DNA of 64,000 nucleotides from Kutzneria sp044547355 (GCF_044547355.1 NZ_JBIUAG010000002.1:646845-710844); one strand, 5' to 3'. Counted from the stretch's first letter, positions 8,079-17,713 are shown. Notes: generated from the sequence alone by a model not told the origin. Made by a program: numbers and translations.

Positions 8079-8672
8079 ATGCGGGATCCCCTCGCCGGCT
8101 ACGTGCGCGGGCCGGCGGCCGCCACCGAGGCGACCGCCGTCGCCCTGGCGCGCGCCGCCGACGCCGAGATCGTCGTGCTGGTGGAGGGGGTCAGCGACCA
8201 GATCGCCGTCGAGACCCTCGCGCCCCGCCTCGGCCTCGACCTGGCCGCCGCCGGCATCGCCGTCCTGCCCACCGGCGGCGCGCACGCCATCGGCCGCTAT
8301 CTCCGGCAGTTCGCCACCGCCCGGTCAGCCGTGCTGTGCGACGCCGGCGAGGCCCACCTCATCCACCACGGGTTGGCCCAGCTCGGCGTCTTCGTCTGCG
8401 ATCACGACCTGGAGGACGAGCTCATCCGCGCCGCCGGCCTCCCCCTCGTGGAAGAAGCCCTTGCCGCGCACGGTGATCTCGCCGCCTTCCGCATCATCCA
8501 ACGCCAACCCGCCTGGCGCGGCCGCCCGGAAGCCGCCCAGCTCCGCCGATTCCTCGCCGCCGGCGCCCAGCGCAAGCTCCGCTACGCCCGCCTGCTGACC
8601 GAGGCCATCCCCCTCGACCGCATGCCCCGACCGCTGACCTCACTGCTCCACCGTGTGTCCACTAAGGACTGA
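8079..8672 (+). CDS. Stand-alone TOPRIM-domain protein
   Basis: A protein of about 197 residues that is essentially a single TOPRIM domain. It shows the conserved Glu in VLVEGVSDQ (about residue 36), then VLCDAGEA and VCDHDLEDELI with metal-binding Asp residues, as in OLD-type TOPRIM nucleases. The ATPase half found in OLD proteins is missing. ATG 8079 (MRDPLAGYVRG) is chosen; GTG 8043 in the same frame is possible, and neither has a clear ribosome site. Its 3' end overlaps the convergent P450 gene by 11 bases. Nuclease or nucleotidyl-transfer activity is inferred from the fold only. Confidence 0.75.
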   Translation: MRDPLAGYVRGPAAATEATAVALARAADAEIVVLVEGVSDQIAVETLAPRLGLDLAAAGIAVLPTGGAHAIGRYLRQFATARSAVLCDAGEAHLIHHGLAQLGVFVCDHDLEDELIRAAGLPLVEEALAAHGDLAAFRIIQRQPAWRGRPEAAQLRRFLAAGAQRKLRYARLLTEAIPLDRMPRPLTSLLHRVSTKD

Positions 8673-9861
8673 TTCGCACCGGAAGGTTATACAGGCCACG
8701 GGTGATCGGGCTGGGCCACCATCGCAGTGAATCCGGATCCACGGCCAGCTCCAGACCGGGCAGGCGGCGCAACATGGTCCCGATGGCGATCTCCCCCTCG
8801 ATCCGGGCCAGCGCCGCGCCGATGCAGATGTGCGGGCCGAGACCGAAGGCGACGTGGCGCTGCCGGCGGCCGAGCACGAACTCCGTCGGCCGGTCGAAGC
8901 GGGCCGGGTCGCGGTTGGCGGCCAGGACCGACACCAGCACGGGATCGCCGGGCTCGATCCGCTGGCCGCCGATCTCGACCGGCGCGGTGGGAAAGCGCCA
9001 GGTGGCGTTCTGCAAGGGGCTGTGCAGGCGGAGGGTCTCCTCGATGACCTCGGCCAGCACGCCGGGATCGGTGCGGGCCCGGTCGGCGTGCTCGGGGTGG
9101 GTGAGCAGGGCCAGGGCCGCGCTGCCGATCAGGCCGACGGTGGTCTCGTGGCCGCCGATGAGGATGAGGAACGCCGTGGAGGTGACCTCGTCGGCGGTGA
9201 GCTCGCCCCGCTCCTGCTGGGCGATGAGGTCGCTGACCAGGTCCGGCCCCGGATTCCGCCGCTTGCCCTCCACCAGCGCGCGGACCAGGACCTCGAGGGC
9301 GTCGGTGGCCTCCCGGACGAGGCTGCCGTCGGTGTCGTCGCTGCTGTCGATCACCAGCGCCCAGTGGTGCAGCTCCTCGCGACCGGACTCGGGCACGCCG
9401 AGCAGATCGCAGATCACGGCCATCGGCAGCGGATAGGCCAGCTCGACCACCAGGTCGCCGTGCCCGCGCTCGGCGATGCGGTCGAGCAGCTGGACCGTCA
9501 GCCGCTCGGCGTGCTCCCGCACCGGACGGATCCGCCGCGGGGTGAACGCGCCGGTCACGGCCCTGCGCAGGCGCGCGTGGTCCGCGCCGTCCCGGTTGAT
9601 CACGCTGGCCACCAGGCCGGGCCGGTGGTCCAGCGGCAGGCCCATCTCCGAGCGTCGCCACCGTTCGTCGGCCAGCTCGGGGTTCTTGGCCAGGGCCGGG
9701 TGCCGCAGCGCCTCGACGGCGTCGTCGTAACGGGTGATCAGCCAGGCCGAGGCCCCGCCGGGGAAGTCGACCCGGTGCACCGGGGAGTGGGCGCGGAGCC
9801 AGTCGTAGGCGGGCGAGGGGTCGGCGTCGAAAGCCGGCCCGAACAGTGGAGGCGCGGACAT
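8662..9861 (-). CDS. Cytochrome P450 (CYP107-like)
   Basis: A 399-residue bacterial class I P450. Diagnostic parts are the I-helix GGHETT, EETLR (ExxR) and the haem loop FGLGPHICIGAALAR with the Cys ligand. The N-terminus MSAPPLFGPAFDADPSPAYDW fits CYP107/CYP154-like enzymes, which usually hydroxylate macrolides, steroids or xenobiotics. ATG 9861 is taken as start rather than a longer reading because homology begins here. It lies 28 bases after the FAD monooxygenase gene on the same strand and may be co-transcribed with it. Confidence 0.93.
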   Translation of the reverse strand: MSAPPLFGPAFDADPSPAYDWLRAHSPVHRVDFPGGASAWLITRYDDAVEALRHPALAKNPELADERWRRSEMGLPLDHRPGLVASVINRDGADHARLRRAVTGAFTPRRIRPVREHAERLTVQLLDRIAERGHGDLVVELAYPLPMAVICDLLGVPESGREELHHWALVIDSSDDTDGSLVREATDALEVLVRALVEGKRRNPGPDLVSDLIAQQERGELTADEVTSTAFLILIGGHETTVGLIGSAALALLTHPEHADRARTDPGVLAEVIEETLRLHSPLQNATWRFPTAPVEIGGQRIEPGDPVLVSVLAANRDPARFDRPTEFVLGRRQRHVAFGLGPHICIGAALARIEGEIAIGTMLRRLPGLELAVDPDSLRWWPSPITRGLYNLPVRISP

Positions 9862-9889
9862 ACGGACCAGAGTGCCAGCTGAGCAGGGG

Positions 9890-11356
9890 TCACGGAGGCG
9901 GAACGGCCAAGGCACGGCGGGCGGCGGCAGCCAGGGCCTCGGGCGAGGTCACCACGGCGGCGATGTGGCCGTCGGGACGGAGCAGCCAGGTCTCCCCCGG
10001 CCGGATGTCGAGAACGTCCGGTGGTAGGCGGAGCGTGCGGACCGGGGCGGCCGGATCGACCTCGTCGACGGTGAGGGCGAGCAGGCCGTCGCGGACCAGC
10101 TGGCGGAGCCTGGTCACCTCCGGGCGGCCAGGCAGCGTGAACGGCATGTCCGGCACGAGGACGCCGACGGGCCGGTCGGGGGCCGGGGTGGTGAGCGGGG
10201 AATCGCGGTAGCAGAAGGGTTCGGCGAACCTGCCGCTGTCCACGCGGGCCCGGGCGTCGGCGGCCCCGACGGCCTCGTCGAGGACACGGCGGCGTTCCGC
10301 CCGCTCGGCTTCGGTCTGCGGCACCAGAAAACGCATGGTGGCACTGGTGATCGCCAGGTTTTCCCGGGCCGCCGCCAGGCGTTCGGCGTCGTAGCTGTCC
10401 AGCAGCGCCTCGGGGGCCCAGCCGCGCAGCACAAAAGCCAGCTTCCAGGCGGCGTTCTCGGCGTCGGCGACGCCGGAGTTGAGGCCACGGGCCCCGAACG
10501 GGGCGACCAGGTGGGCGCAGTCGCCGGCCAGCAGCACCCGGCCCACCCGCATCCGGTCCACACACCGGCTGTGGAAGCGGTAGACCGACTTCCACACCAG
10601 CTCGTACGGCCGGTCCCCGACGACCTGCCGGATCCGGGCGTCGACCGCCGCGTCGTCCGGATCGAGGCCGGCCGGGATCTGCCAGTCGATGCGGAACGTG
10701 GAGTCGGGGCACGGGTGGATCAGCACCTGCCGGCCGGGATTCCAGGACGGGTCGAAATGGAAGCGTCGCTCGGTTTCCCAACCGGGCAGGTCGGCCCGGA
10801 TGTCGCAGATCAGGAACCGGTCATCGAAGCTCTGCCCCTCGAAGCCCACGCCCAGCAGCTTGCGCACCCGGTCGCCGCGGGCCCCGGCGGCGGCAACGGC
10901 GTAGGACGCCCGGATCCGCGTGCCGTCAAGACAAGTCAGCATCACCGCGTCAGCGTCCTGATCGATGCCCGCAACCTCGTGCCCCCAGCGGACGTCGATC
11001 AGCGGCTCGGCGGCGATCAGCTCGTCCAGCACCCGTTCGGTGTGGCCCTGGGAGATGTTGACGAACGCCGGCAGCGGGGACCGTCCGGGATCCACGAAGG
11101 ACCAACTGAACAGCTCCCGGTCCCGGTAGAACGTGCGGGCGGTCGTCCACATGAGACCATCGTCGGCCAACCGCCCGGCCCCGACGGCCGACCAGATGTC
11201 CAGCACGTCACGCTGCTGGCAGATCGCCTTGGAGCCGACACCGTCCCGGGCCGGCCGGGAATCCAGCAGCACCACCGGAATCCCCCATCGCGCCAGCAGC
11301 AGCGCGGTGGTCTGGCCGACCGGGCCGTTGCCGATGACCGCGACCGGCGAGCTCAT
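9890..11356 (-). CDS. FAD-dependent aromatic monooxygenase (PheA/MhpA-like)
   Basis: A 488-residue flavoprotein hydroxylase. The N-terminal FAD motif GNGPVGQTTALLLARWG is at residues 8-24, and the second FAD motif is GRVLLAGDCAHLVAPFGARG in mid-sequence. This layout is typical of phenol/3-(3-hydroxyphenyl)propionate-type hydroxylases, with a C-terminal thioredoxin-like part. The start ATG 11356 overlaps the upstream gene's stop by four bases (ATGA), indicating translational coupling. A role in aromatic degradation or polyketide tailoring is inferred from family; the divergent LysR regulator suggests the former. Confidence 0.92.
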   Translation of the reverse strand: MSSPVAVIGNGPVGQTTALLLARWGIPVVLLDSRPARDGVGSKAICQQRDVLDIWSAVGAGRLADDGLMWTTARTFYRDRELFSWSFVDPGRSPLPAFVNISQGHTERVLDELIAAEPLIDVRWGHEVAGIDQDADAVMLTCLDGTRIRASYAVAAAGARGDRVRKLLGVGFEGQSFDDRFLICDIRADLPGWETERRFHFDPSWNPGRQVLIHPCPDSTFRIDWQIPAGLDPDDAAVDARIRQVVGDRPYELVWKSVYRFHSRCVDRMRVGRVLLAGDCAHLVAPFGARGLNSGVADAENAAWKLAFVLRGWAPEALLDSYDAERLAAARENLAITSATMRFLVPQTEAERAERRRVLDEAVGAADARARVDSGRFAEPFCYRDSPLTTPAPDRPVGVLVPDMPFTLPGRPEVTRLRQLVRDGLLALTVDEVDPAAPVRTLRLPPDVLDIRPGETWLLRPDGHIAAVVTSPEALAAAARRALAVPPP

Positions 11357-12312
11357 CCCTGCAACACGTCCCAGACCTCGCGGTCCCGCTCGGCGGTCCA
11401 GATCCGCGGCCAGTCGACGCCGTCGAACTCGTCCCACAGCCGTTGCACGTCGAACGGCAGGCAGTGCTCGAAGATCGGCCACGCGCCGAACTTCGGGGCC
11501 AGCGCGGCATGAGTGGCCTCGAACGCCTCCTTGACCGTGCCGCCCCGGCGGTGCACCTCGCCGACCTTCTCCCGCATCACCAGGAGAAACGACCGCGTCT
11601 GCTCGATCGCCGCGTCCACGGCGGCACGGCCGCGCGTGACGCCGCCGCGGCCGCCGATGAGCACCTCCGCGCCGAACTCCTTGACCCGGTCCAGAGTCCC
11701 GGTCGACCAGTCGGTGTGGAAGGCGTCGCCGGTGTAGAGCGCGGCCTCGGCCTCGACCAGGTCGCCGGCGAACAGCACCTTGGACCGCGGCAGCCAGGCC
11801 ACGATGTCGCCGGCGGTGTGGCCGCGTCCGCAGTACTGGAGCACCAGCTCGCCGCGGTCGCCGCCGAGCTGGATGGTCATCGAGTCGCCGAACGTCACGT
11901 CGGGCCAGGTCAGGCCGGGCACCGACGCCGGCTCGCGGAACAGCCGTGGCATACGGCCGAACTCGCTGTCCCAGTCCTGCTGCCCGCGCTCGGCGATCAG
12001 CTTGCGCGTGTTGTCGTGGGTGACGATGACGTCGGCGTCGAAGGCGGACGCGCCGAGCACCCGAACGGCGTGGTAGTGCGAGAGCACGAGGTAGCGGACC
12101 GGTTTGTCGGTGTGCTCACGCAGCCGGTCCAGCCAGCCGCGGGCGGCGACCGGGGTGGCGCGGGCCTCGAAGGCCACCAGGAAGTCCTCCCCCTCGATCG
12201 CGCCCACGTTGGGATCGCCCTCGGCGGTCAGGGCGTAGACGCCGTCGGCGACGACGTCCAGGGTCTCGGTCTTGTCGCCGAGGTCGGCCGACGAGGCGAA
12301 CGGCTTGGCCAT
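11353..12312 (-). CDS. Metallo-beta-lactamase-fold protein with altered metal site
   Basis: A 319-residue MBL-fold protein. The canonical HxHxDH is altered to H79-Y-H81-A-V-R84, so the Asp and the third His are absent. H165 (GRGHTAGD) and D184 (FAGD) are kept, and the last His of the usual GHG is Arg222 in GGRGG. It may bind one metal or work differently from glyoxalase II/lactonase relatives. ATG 12312 has GGAAGGA upstream. It is the first gene of a coupled pair with the FAD hydroxylase and faces a LysR gene, so a linked hydrolytic step on the same substrate is likely. Confidence 0.85.
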   Translation of the reverse strand: MAKPFASSADLGDKTETLDVVADGVYALTAEGDPNVGAIEGEDFLVAFEARATPVAARGWLDRLREHTDKPVRYLVLSHYHAVRVLGASAFDADVIVTHDNTRKLIAERGQQDWDSEFGRMPRLFREPASVPGLTWPDVTFGDSMTIQLGGDRGELVLQYCGRGHTAGDIVAWLPRSKVLFAGDLVEAEAALYTGDAFHTDWSTGTLDRVKEFGAEVLIGGRGGVTRGRAAVDAAIEQTRSFLLVMREKVGEVHRRGGTVKEAFEATHAALAPKFGAWPIFEHCLPFDVQRLWDEFDGVDWPRIWTAERDREVWDVLQG

Positions 12313-12404
12313 GGCAGTCCTTCCGACGCTGGTCCCCCCACTGTGGCAGCGGCGACATATATTGGAAAAGGACGGGAACACTCTGAGACACATAAGGAGA
12401 ACCA

Positions 12405-13298
12405 ATGAGTCGGTTCTCGCTGCGGCAGCTGGAGTACTTCGTGGCCATCGCCGAGGCCGGCACCCTCAGCGAGGCCGCGGCCCGGCTGCGGGTGTCCCAG
12501 CCCGGCCTGTCCCAGTCGCTGACCGACCTGGAGCGGGCGCTGGGCGTGCAGCTGGCGGTGCGCCGCAAGGCCCACGGCATCACGCTCACCCCGTCCGGGT
12601 CCCAGGTGCTGCGGCACGCCCGCGACCTGCTGCGCCGGGCCGAGGACCTGGAGAGCGCCGCGTCCGGCGGCGACGCCCTGAGCGGCGTGCTGTCGCTGGG
12701 CTGCTACGTGACGCTCGCGCCGACCGTGTTTCCCCCGCTGCTCCAGGAGTTCTCGGCGCTGCACCCGGACCTGACCGTCGACTTCGTCGAGGACACCCAG
12801 GACGTGCTGCAACGACGGCTGCTGGGCGGCGAGCTGGACCTGGCCATCCTCTACGACATGCAGGTGCGGCCGGAGCTGACCCGCGCGGTGATCGGCTCGG
12901 CCCGGCCGCACATCCTGCTGCCGTCCGACCACCGCCTGGCCCGGGAACCCGCCGTGTCGCTGGTCGACCTGGCCGACGAGCCCATGGTGCTGCTGGACGC
13001 CCCGCCCAGCTCCCAGAACACCCTGGCCATCTTCGAACGCTTCGGCGTGAGCCCCGATGTCCGTTACCGGCCAACCACTTTCGAGCTCACCCGGGCCCTG
13101 GTCGGCCGGGGCATGGGCTACGCCCTGCTCGTGCAACGCCCCGCCAACGACCGCACGTACGAGGGAAACCCGGTGGTGGTCAAGGAGATCGCCGAGCCCA
13201 TCGAGCCCTCGCACGTGCTGGTCGCCTGGCCCAAGGCCATGCGGCTGAACCGGAGGGCCGAGGCGTTCGTGCGGTTCTGCCTCGGCCGCTCCACTTAG
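12405..13298 (+). CDS. LysR-family transcriptional regulator
   Basis: A 297-residue LTTR. The N-terminal winged HTH is MSRFSLRQLEYFVAIAEAG, then AAARLRVSQPGLSQSLTDLE (about residues 24-43), and the effector-binding periplasmic-protein-like domain runs from about residue 92. The start ATG 12405 has AAGGAGAA in front. The 92-base gap to the divergent MBL gene includes an AT-rich ATATAT (12357-12362), unusual in this GC-rich DNA and a plausible promoter or LysR contact. It most likely activates the MBL/hydroxylase pair in response to an aromatic co-inducer. Confidence 0.93.
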   Translation: MSRFSLRQLEYFVAIAEAGTLSEAAARLRVSQPGLSQSLTDLERALGVQLAVRRKAHGITLTPSGSQVLRHARDLLRRAEDLESAASGGDALSGVLSLGCYVTLAPTVFPPLLQEFSALHPDLTVDFVEDTQDVLQRRLLGGELDLAILYDMQVRPELTRAVIGSARPHILLPSDHRLAREPAVSLVDLADEPMVLLDAPPSSQNTLAIFERFGVSPDVRYRPTTFELTRALVGRGMGYALLVQRPANDRTYEGNPVVVKEIAEPIEPSHVLVAWPKAMRLNRRAEAFVRFCLGRST

Positions 13299-14863
13299 GA
13301 CTCCTGCGACCAGAAGCCGCAGTGGTGGTCCTGCCCCAGGTCGATCTGGGTGGCGCCGGCCGGCTGGAGCACCCGCGTCGTGTCGCCGTCGGCGAAGCGG
13401 GGCCACTGCGGCAGGCCGGGCCCGTTCGGGTTGCCGGTGCGGGCGAAGTTGGTCCAGTAGCCCACCATCTGCCGGGACAGCTCGCTCTGCTGCGGGTTCA
13501 GCGGCGCCCCGAAGTCGAACAGATAGCCCATCTCCGAGCCGTGGTACGCGCCGTGGTCGTAGCCGTCGGGCAGGCCGACGAAGTTGGGCACGGTGTGGTC
13601 GGCGAAGGAGTAGCTGTAGACCGGAACCTTCTGCGCCAGTAGGCGGTTCGAAGTCAGCGCCGGGCAGATCCAGCCCCGGTCGGAGGTCAGCACGTTCCAC
13701 GCCCGCAGCGGCGAGTCGTAGGCCGACAACGGGTACTGCCGGGCCACCGCGTCGGCCCGGTCGCCGAAGGTCTTGGCCAGGTTGCGCTGGTAGGCGGCGG
13801 CGTCGAACTTGCCGTCCTCCTCGTACAGCCAGCCGAAGTAGCCCTGCTCCTCACGGTTGTTGCCCTGGAGCACCGGGACGTTCGTGAACTTGCCGGTCCG
13901 CAGCGCCACCCGCGGGTCCGTCGGCAGCAGCGGCGTGCCGTAGCCCACCTGCGAGAACTCCTTGCTGGCCTTGACCAACGTCAGCAGGTCGACCTTGCGC
14001 ATGCAGTCCAGGTCGGCGCAGCCCAGCTTCACGGCCAGCGACCGGCCCTCGTCGGCGATCTCGTCCCGCGGCTCCCACCACTGGTTCGGCGCCGAGTCCG
14101 GGTAGTTCAGGTTGGCCGGGAAGTTGGTGTCGCAGGCGCCGCTCTCCACGACCGCCCGGCCGAACATGCCCTTGGCCGCCGGCGAGGCGAGCAGCGCGCA
14201 CGTGGACAGCGCGCCCGCCGACTCGCCGAACACCGTGACATTGTGGGGATCGCCGCCGAAGGCCCGGATGTTGTCACGCACCCAGCGCAGCCCGGCCTGC
14301 TGGTCGGCCAGGCCGTAGGTGCCGGAGTCGGGCAGGCCGGGGTAGCCGAAGAACCCGATGGTGCCCAGCCGGTAGGCGACCGTGACGACGATGACGTCGC
14401 CTTCGACCGCGAGCCGGCTGCCGTCGTAGTCGGCAGCCGCGCCGGCGTAGAAACCACCGCCGTGCAGCCACACCATGACCGGCTTGGGCCGGGCGGCGGG
14501 CGTGCGCGGCGTGGTGACGTTCAGGTAGAGGCAGTCCTCCGACGAGCCCGGCATCAACTCGTCGCCGGTCGGCCCGATTTGAGGGCAGGCCGCCGGCCGC
14601 TCGGTCGCGTCCCGCACACCGGTCCAGGACTCCGCCGGCTGCGGCGGCTGCCAGCGCCGGTCGCCGGTCGGCGGGGCCGCGAACGGGATGCCGGTGAACG
14701 TTCTCGACTCGCTGCCGAGGGTCCCTCGCACAAATCCGTTGTCGGTGCGGACGACGTCCCCCGTGGACTCGGCGGTGGCGCTCGACAGTCCGACGAAGCC
14801 CAGGGTGGCGGCCAGCACGGCGGTCAGGGAGACAGCTGTACAGCGAATACCTTTTTTGGGCAT
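13295..14863 (-). CDS. Secreted type-B carboxylesterase
   Basis: A 522-residue exported esterase. The signal peptide is residues 1 to about 31 (KKGIR, hydrophobic run, SSATA). It has the oxyanion HGGGF (about 134-138), the nucleophile Ser215 in GESAG, the EDCLYLNV signature and a C-terminal His region (YHGSEMGYLF). The family hydrolyses esters and amides of broad structure outside the cell. Its stop overlaps the stop end of the convergent LysR gene by four bases. Two intracellular relatives lie at 50900 and 57308. Confidence 0.94.
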   Translation of the reverse strand: MPKKGIRCTAVSLTAVLAATLGFVGLSSATAESTGDVVRTDNGFVRGTLGSESRTFTGIPFAAPPTGDRRWQPPQPAESWTGVRDATERPAACPQIGPTGDELMPGSSEDCLYLNVTTPRTPAARPKPVMVWLHGGGFYAGAAADYDGSRLAVEGDVIVVTVAYRLGTIGFFGYPGLPDSGTYGLADQQAGLRWVRDNIRAFGGDPHNVTVFGESAGALSTCALLASPAAKGMFGRAVVESGACDTNFPANLNYPDSAPNQWWEPRDEIADEGRSLAVKLGCADLDCMRKVDLLTLVKASKEFSQVGYGTPLLPTDPRVALRTGKFTNVPVLQGNNREEQGYFGWLYEEDGKFDAAAYQRNLAKTFGDRADAVARQYPLSAYDSPLRAWNVLTSDRGWICPALTSNRLLAQKVPVYSYSFADHTVPNFVGLPDGYDHGAYHGSEMGYLFDFGAPLNPQQSELSRQMVGYWTNFARTGNPNGPGLPQWPRFADGDTTRVLQPAGATQIDLGQDHHCGFWSQES

Positions 14864-15008
14864 GACACAACGTTACGACTGTCGGTCGGTCGCGCGAATC
14901 GCTCGATGGTGGCGACCTGCCGTGACCTTCGCGGACTACCATGCGACTAAAGTTCCATGACCTTCGCCGACCGACAGGTTTAACCACGCGGCGTTGACTC
15001 CACAGTGG

Positions 15009-16157
15009 TCAGCCGCGCACAGTCCTGAAGAATTCTCGGATTTCTGTGACCAGCTCGTCGGGCCGCTCCAGCGCGGCGAAGTGGCCGCCGCGGTCGAACT
15101 CCTTGAACCGCTGTAGGTTGTAGGCGCGGGCCACCCATTCACGCGGTGGGGTGAAGTTGTCCTTGGCGAACGACGCGAAGCCGGTGGGCACGTGCACGTA
15201 GCCCGGTGTGTTCCGGCCGAGCATGCCCTCGGTGCGCATGGTCTCGTAGTACAGCCGGGCCGAGGTGGCGGCCGTGCCGGTCAGCCAGTAGAGGGTGATG
15301 TCGGTGAGCAGCTCGTCCTTGCTGAACACCGATTCCACGTCGCCGCCGCAGTCGCTCCAGGCCCGGAACTTCTCCACGATCCACGCGGCCAGGCCGGCCG
15401 GCGAGTCGGTAAGGCCGGCGGCGAGCGTCGCCGGCTTGGTCCCCTGGAGCTGGGCGTACGCGCCCTCGGCGGTGAAGAAGTGCTCGGCCTGGGCCAGAAA
15501 CGCCTGTTCGGCCGGGGTGAGCGGCGAGCCGTCCAGAGTCGGCGTCGCGCCCATCAGGTTCAGGTGGATGCCGGCCACGTGGTCGCCGTGATCGCGGCCG
15601 ATGCGGCTGGTGATCTGCGCGCCGAAGTCACCGCCCTGGGCCCCATATCTTTGGTAGCCGAGTTCCCTGGTCATCAGGCCGTTGAACAGGGCGGCGATGG
15701 CCGTCGGGTTCAGGCCGGGCGTGCCGGGATGCGGGGAGAAGCCGAAGCCGGGCAGGCTGGGCGCGATCACGTCGAACGCGTCGGCCGGGTCGCCGCCGTG
15801 GGCCGCCGGGTCGGTCAGCGGGCCGATGATCTTGGTGACCTCGACGAAGGAGCCGGGCCAGCCGTGCGAGAACAGCAGCGGAAACGGCTTGGGGCCAACG
15901 CCTTTCGTGTGCACGAAGTGCAGGGTGTGGCCGTCGGCCTCGGCCAGGAACTGGGGCAGCTCGTTGAGCTTGCGCTCGGCCGCCCGCCAGTCGAACCCGG
16001 TGCGCCAGTACTCGACCAGCTCGGCCAGGTAGCCCGGCGGCGTGCCGTGGGTCCAGTCCGGTCCGGACAGTGCCGGCGCGAACCGGGTCCGGGCCAGCCG
16101 CTCGTTCAGGTCGGCGAGCTGGTCATCGCTGGTGTCACTGCGGAACGGGCGTGCCAT
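15009..16157 (-). CDS. Epoxide hydrolase (alpha/beta hydrolase)
   Basis: A 382-residue enzyme with the epoxide-hydrolase N-terminal domain (residues 1 to about 110; DLNERLARTRFAP, then YWRTGFDWR) followed by the catalytic alpha/beta fold. It has the oxyanion motif HGWPG, the nucleophile Asp within GGDFGA and the base His in FDRGGHFAALE. This is the complete triad arrangement of juvenile-hormone/microsomal-type bacterial epoxide hydrolases. It would open epoxides to diols. There is no obvious operon partner; the neighbouring DNA-repair gene lies 89 bases upstream on the same strand. Confidence 0.93.
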   Translation of the reverse strand: MARPFRSDTSDDQLADLNERLARTRFAPALSGPDWTHGTPPGYLAELVEYWRTGFDWRAAERKLNELPQFLAEADGHTLHFVHTKGVGPKPFPLLFSHGWPGSFVEVTKIIGPLTDPAAHGGDPADAFDVIAPSLPGFGFSPHPGTPGLNPTAIAALFNGLMTRELGYQRYGAQGGDFGAQITSRIGRDHGDHVAGIHLNLMGATPTLDGSPLTPAEQAFLAQAEHFFTAEGAYAQLQGTKPATLAAGLTDSPAGLAAWIVEKFRAWSDCGGDVESVFSKDELLTDITLYWLTGTAATSARLYYETMRTEGMLGRNTPGYVHVPTGFASFAKDNFTPPREWVARAYNLQRFKEFDRGGHFAALERPDELVTEIREFFRTVRG

Positions 16158-16245
16158 GAGCTGTTTCCTTTGCCGTTGAATGCCTCCCTTCGAGCGTGCT
16201 GGATCCGCCGACCGTTGACTGGCAGAAAAACGACATCAGGTTTTT

Positions 16246-17580
16246 TCAGGTCAGATGCTGGGCGGCGTAGGCCCGCCACGGGCGCCAGGCCGCCGAATGC
16301 TCCGTGACGGCCGGAATCCCGAGCCGGCGGGCGGCCCGTCGGACGGCGGGATCGTTGGCGCTGAAGGCATCCGGGTCGCCGAGGGCGCGCATGGCGATCG
16401 CCTCCACGGTTCTGGTGTCGAGGCCCAGCGCCTTCAGCTGCGCCCGGGCCCGGTCCCAGTCGCTGCCGACGCCGAGATCCACTTCTCTCTCGGCCAAGGC
16501 GCGGATGAGGGGAATGTCCAGTGCCTCCAAGGTAGCCACCTCCGGGAACAGGTGCGTGAGCCCGTCTGACGCTGGTAGTTCGGTGCCGTACTCGACTGCC
16601 TTCGGCCCCAGCACCATGCGTACAACGAACTCCTCGGCGCTCACGGTTCGCGGCACCCGTCGGCCAGGGTTCTTGTCCACCAACGGCTTCAGCACCGGAT
16701 CGGTCCGCAGCTGCTCGTCAACCGCGACCGGATCCGCGTCCAGATCGAGCAGCCGGCGGCACCGGGCGATGGCCGTGGCCAGATCCCGCAGGTCGACCAG
16801 GGTCAGCCGGCAGTCGATGTGCTCCGGCAGCGGCCGCAACGCCACGATGCCGTAGCCGTGGGGCAGACGCAGCGTCCGTCGATACGTCCCATCGCGCCAC
16901 TCCTCCACTCCCGGCAGCGCCTCCGCCGCCAGCCGTCCGAACAGATGGTCCGCGTCCAGCGGCTGGCGGAAGGGCAGCCGCAGCGCCAACGTCCCCGGCG
17001 CGGCCGGTTGCTGCCGCTTCCTGGCCCGCTGCCTCAGCTCGCTCGGCGTAATTGCGAATACCTCGCGGACCGTGTCGTTAAACGTCCGCACGCTGGCGAA
17101 CCCCGCCGCGAACGCCACATCACTGAGCGGCACCGGCGTCGTCTCCACCAACAGCCTGGCCATCTGCGCCCGTTGCGCCCGGGCGATGGCCAGCGGGCCC
17201 GCGCCCAACTCGGCCCGCACCTGCCGCTGCACCTGCCGCACGCTGTAGCCCAGCCTCGCCGCCAGGCCCGGCACGCCCTCCCGGTCCACCACGCCGTCGG
17301 CGATCAGCCGCATCGCCCTCGCCACCAGGTCGGCCCGCTCGTTCCACTCCGGCGAGCCCGGGCTCGCGTCCGGGCGGCACCGCCGGCAGGCCCGGAACCC
17401 CGCGCCCTGCGCCGCCGCCGCGGTCGGGAAGAAGCGCAGGTTCGCCGCTTTCGGCGGCGTGACCGGACAACTCGGCCGGCAGTAGATGCCCGTCGTCACG
17501 ACCGCCGCGAAGAACCACCCGTCGAAGCGGGCGTCCTTGGCCCGCACCGCCCGGAGGCAGCGCTCCACGTCCTCGTGCAC
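16246..17580 (-). CDS. Ada-AraC/AlkA fusion: methylation-damage regulator and 3-methyladenine glycosylase
   Basis: A 444-residue multi-domain repair protein. Residues 1-75 form an Ada metal-binding domain with Cys34, Cys38, Cys65 and Cys68, where one Cys accepts methyl groups from phosphotriesters. Residues about 85-185 are an AraC-type HTH (GYSVRQVQRQVRAELG; FASVRTFNDTVREVF). The rest is AlkA-like, with an AlkA_N beta domain and an HhH-GPD glycosylase (ALGDPDAFSANDP carries the catalytic Asp region). The start is taken as GTG 17580 because homology begins there; in-frame upstream sequence is unrelated. It senses and repairs alkylation and probably regulates itself. Confidence 0.9.
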   Translation of the reverse strand: MHEDVERCLRAVRAKDARFDGWFFAAVVTTGIYCRPSCPVTPPKAANLRFFPTAAAAQGAGFRACRRCRPDASPGSPEWNERADLVARAMRLIADGVVDREGVPGLAARLGYSVRQVQRQVRAELGAGPLAIARAQRAQMARLLVETTPVPLSDVAFAAGFASVRTFNDTVREVFAITPSELRQRARKRQQPAAPGTLALRLPFRQPLDADHLFGRLAAEALPGVEEWRDGTYRRTLRLPHGYGIVALRPLPEHIDCRLTLVDLRDLATAIARCRRLLDLDADPVAVDEQLRTDPVLKPLVDKNPGRRVPRTVSAEEFVVRMVLGPKAVEYGTELPASDGLTHLFPEVATLEALDIPLIRALAEREVDLGVGSDWDRARAQLKALGLDTRTVEAIAMRALGDPDAFSANDPAVRRAARRLGIPAVTEHSAAWRPWRAYAAQHLT

Positions 17581-17713
17581 CGGTCCAGCATCGCACCTGC
17601 CCGATCGGGCCGGAGATGCCGCCCGATCGGTGACCCGGGTGAGCTTTGTTCGCGTTCGGCCGACCGAGACGATCAAGGCTGCTGACAGTGACACTGGGGA
17701 AAGCAGGCATCGG

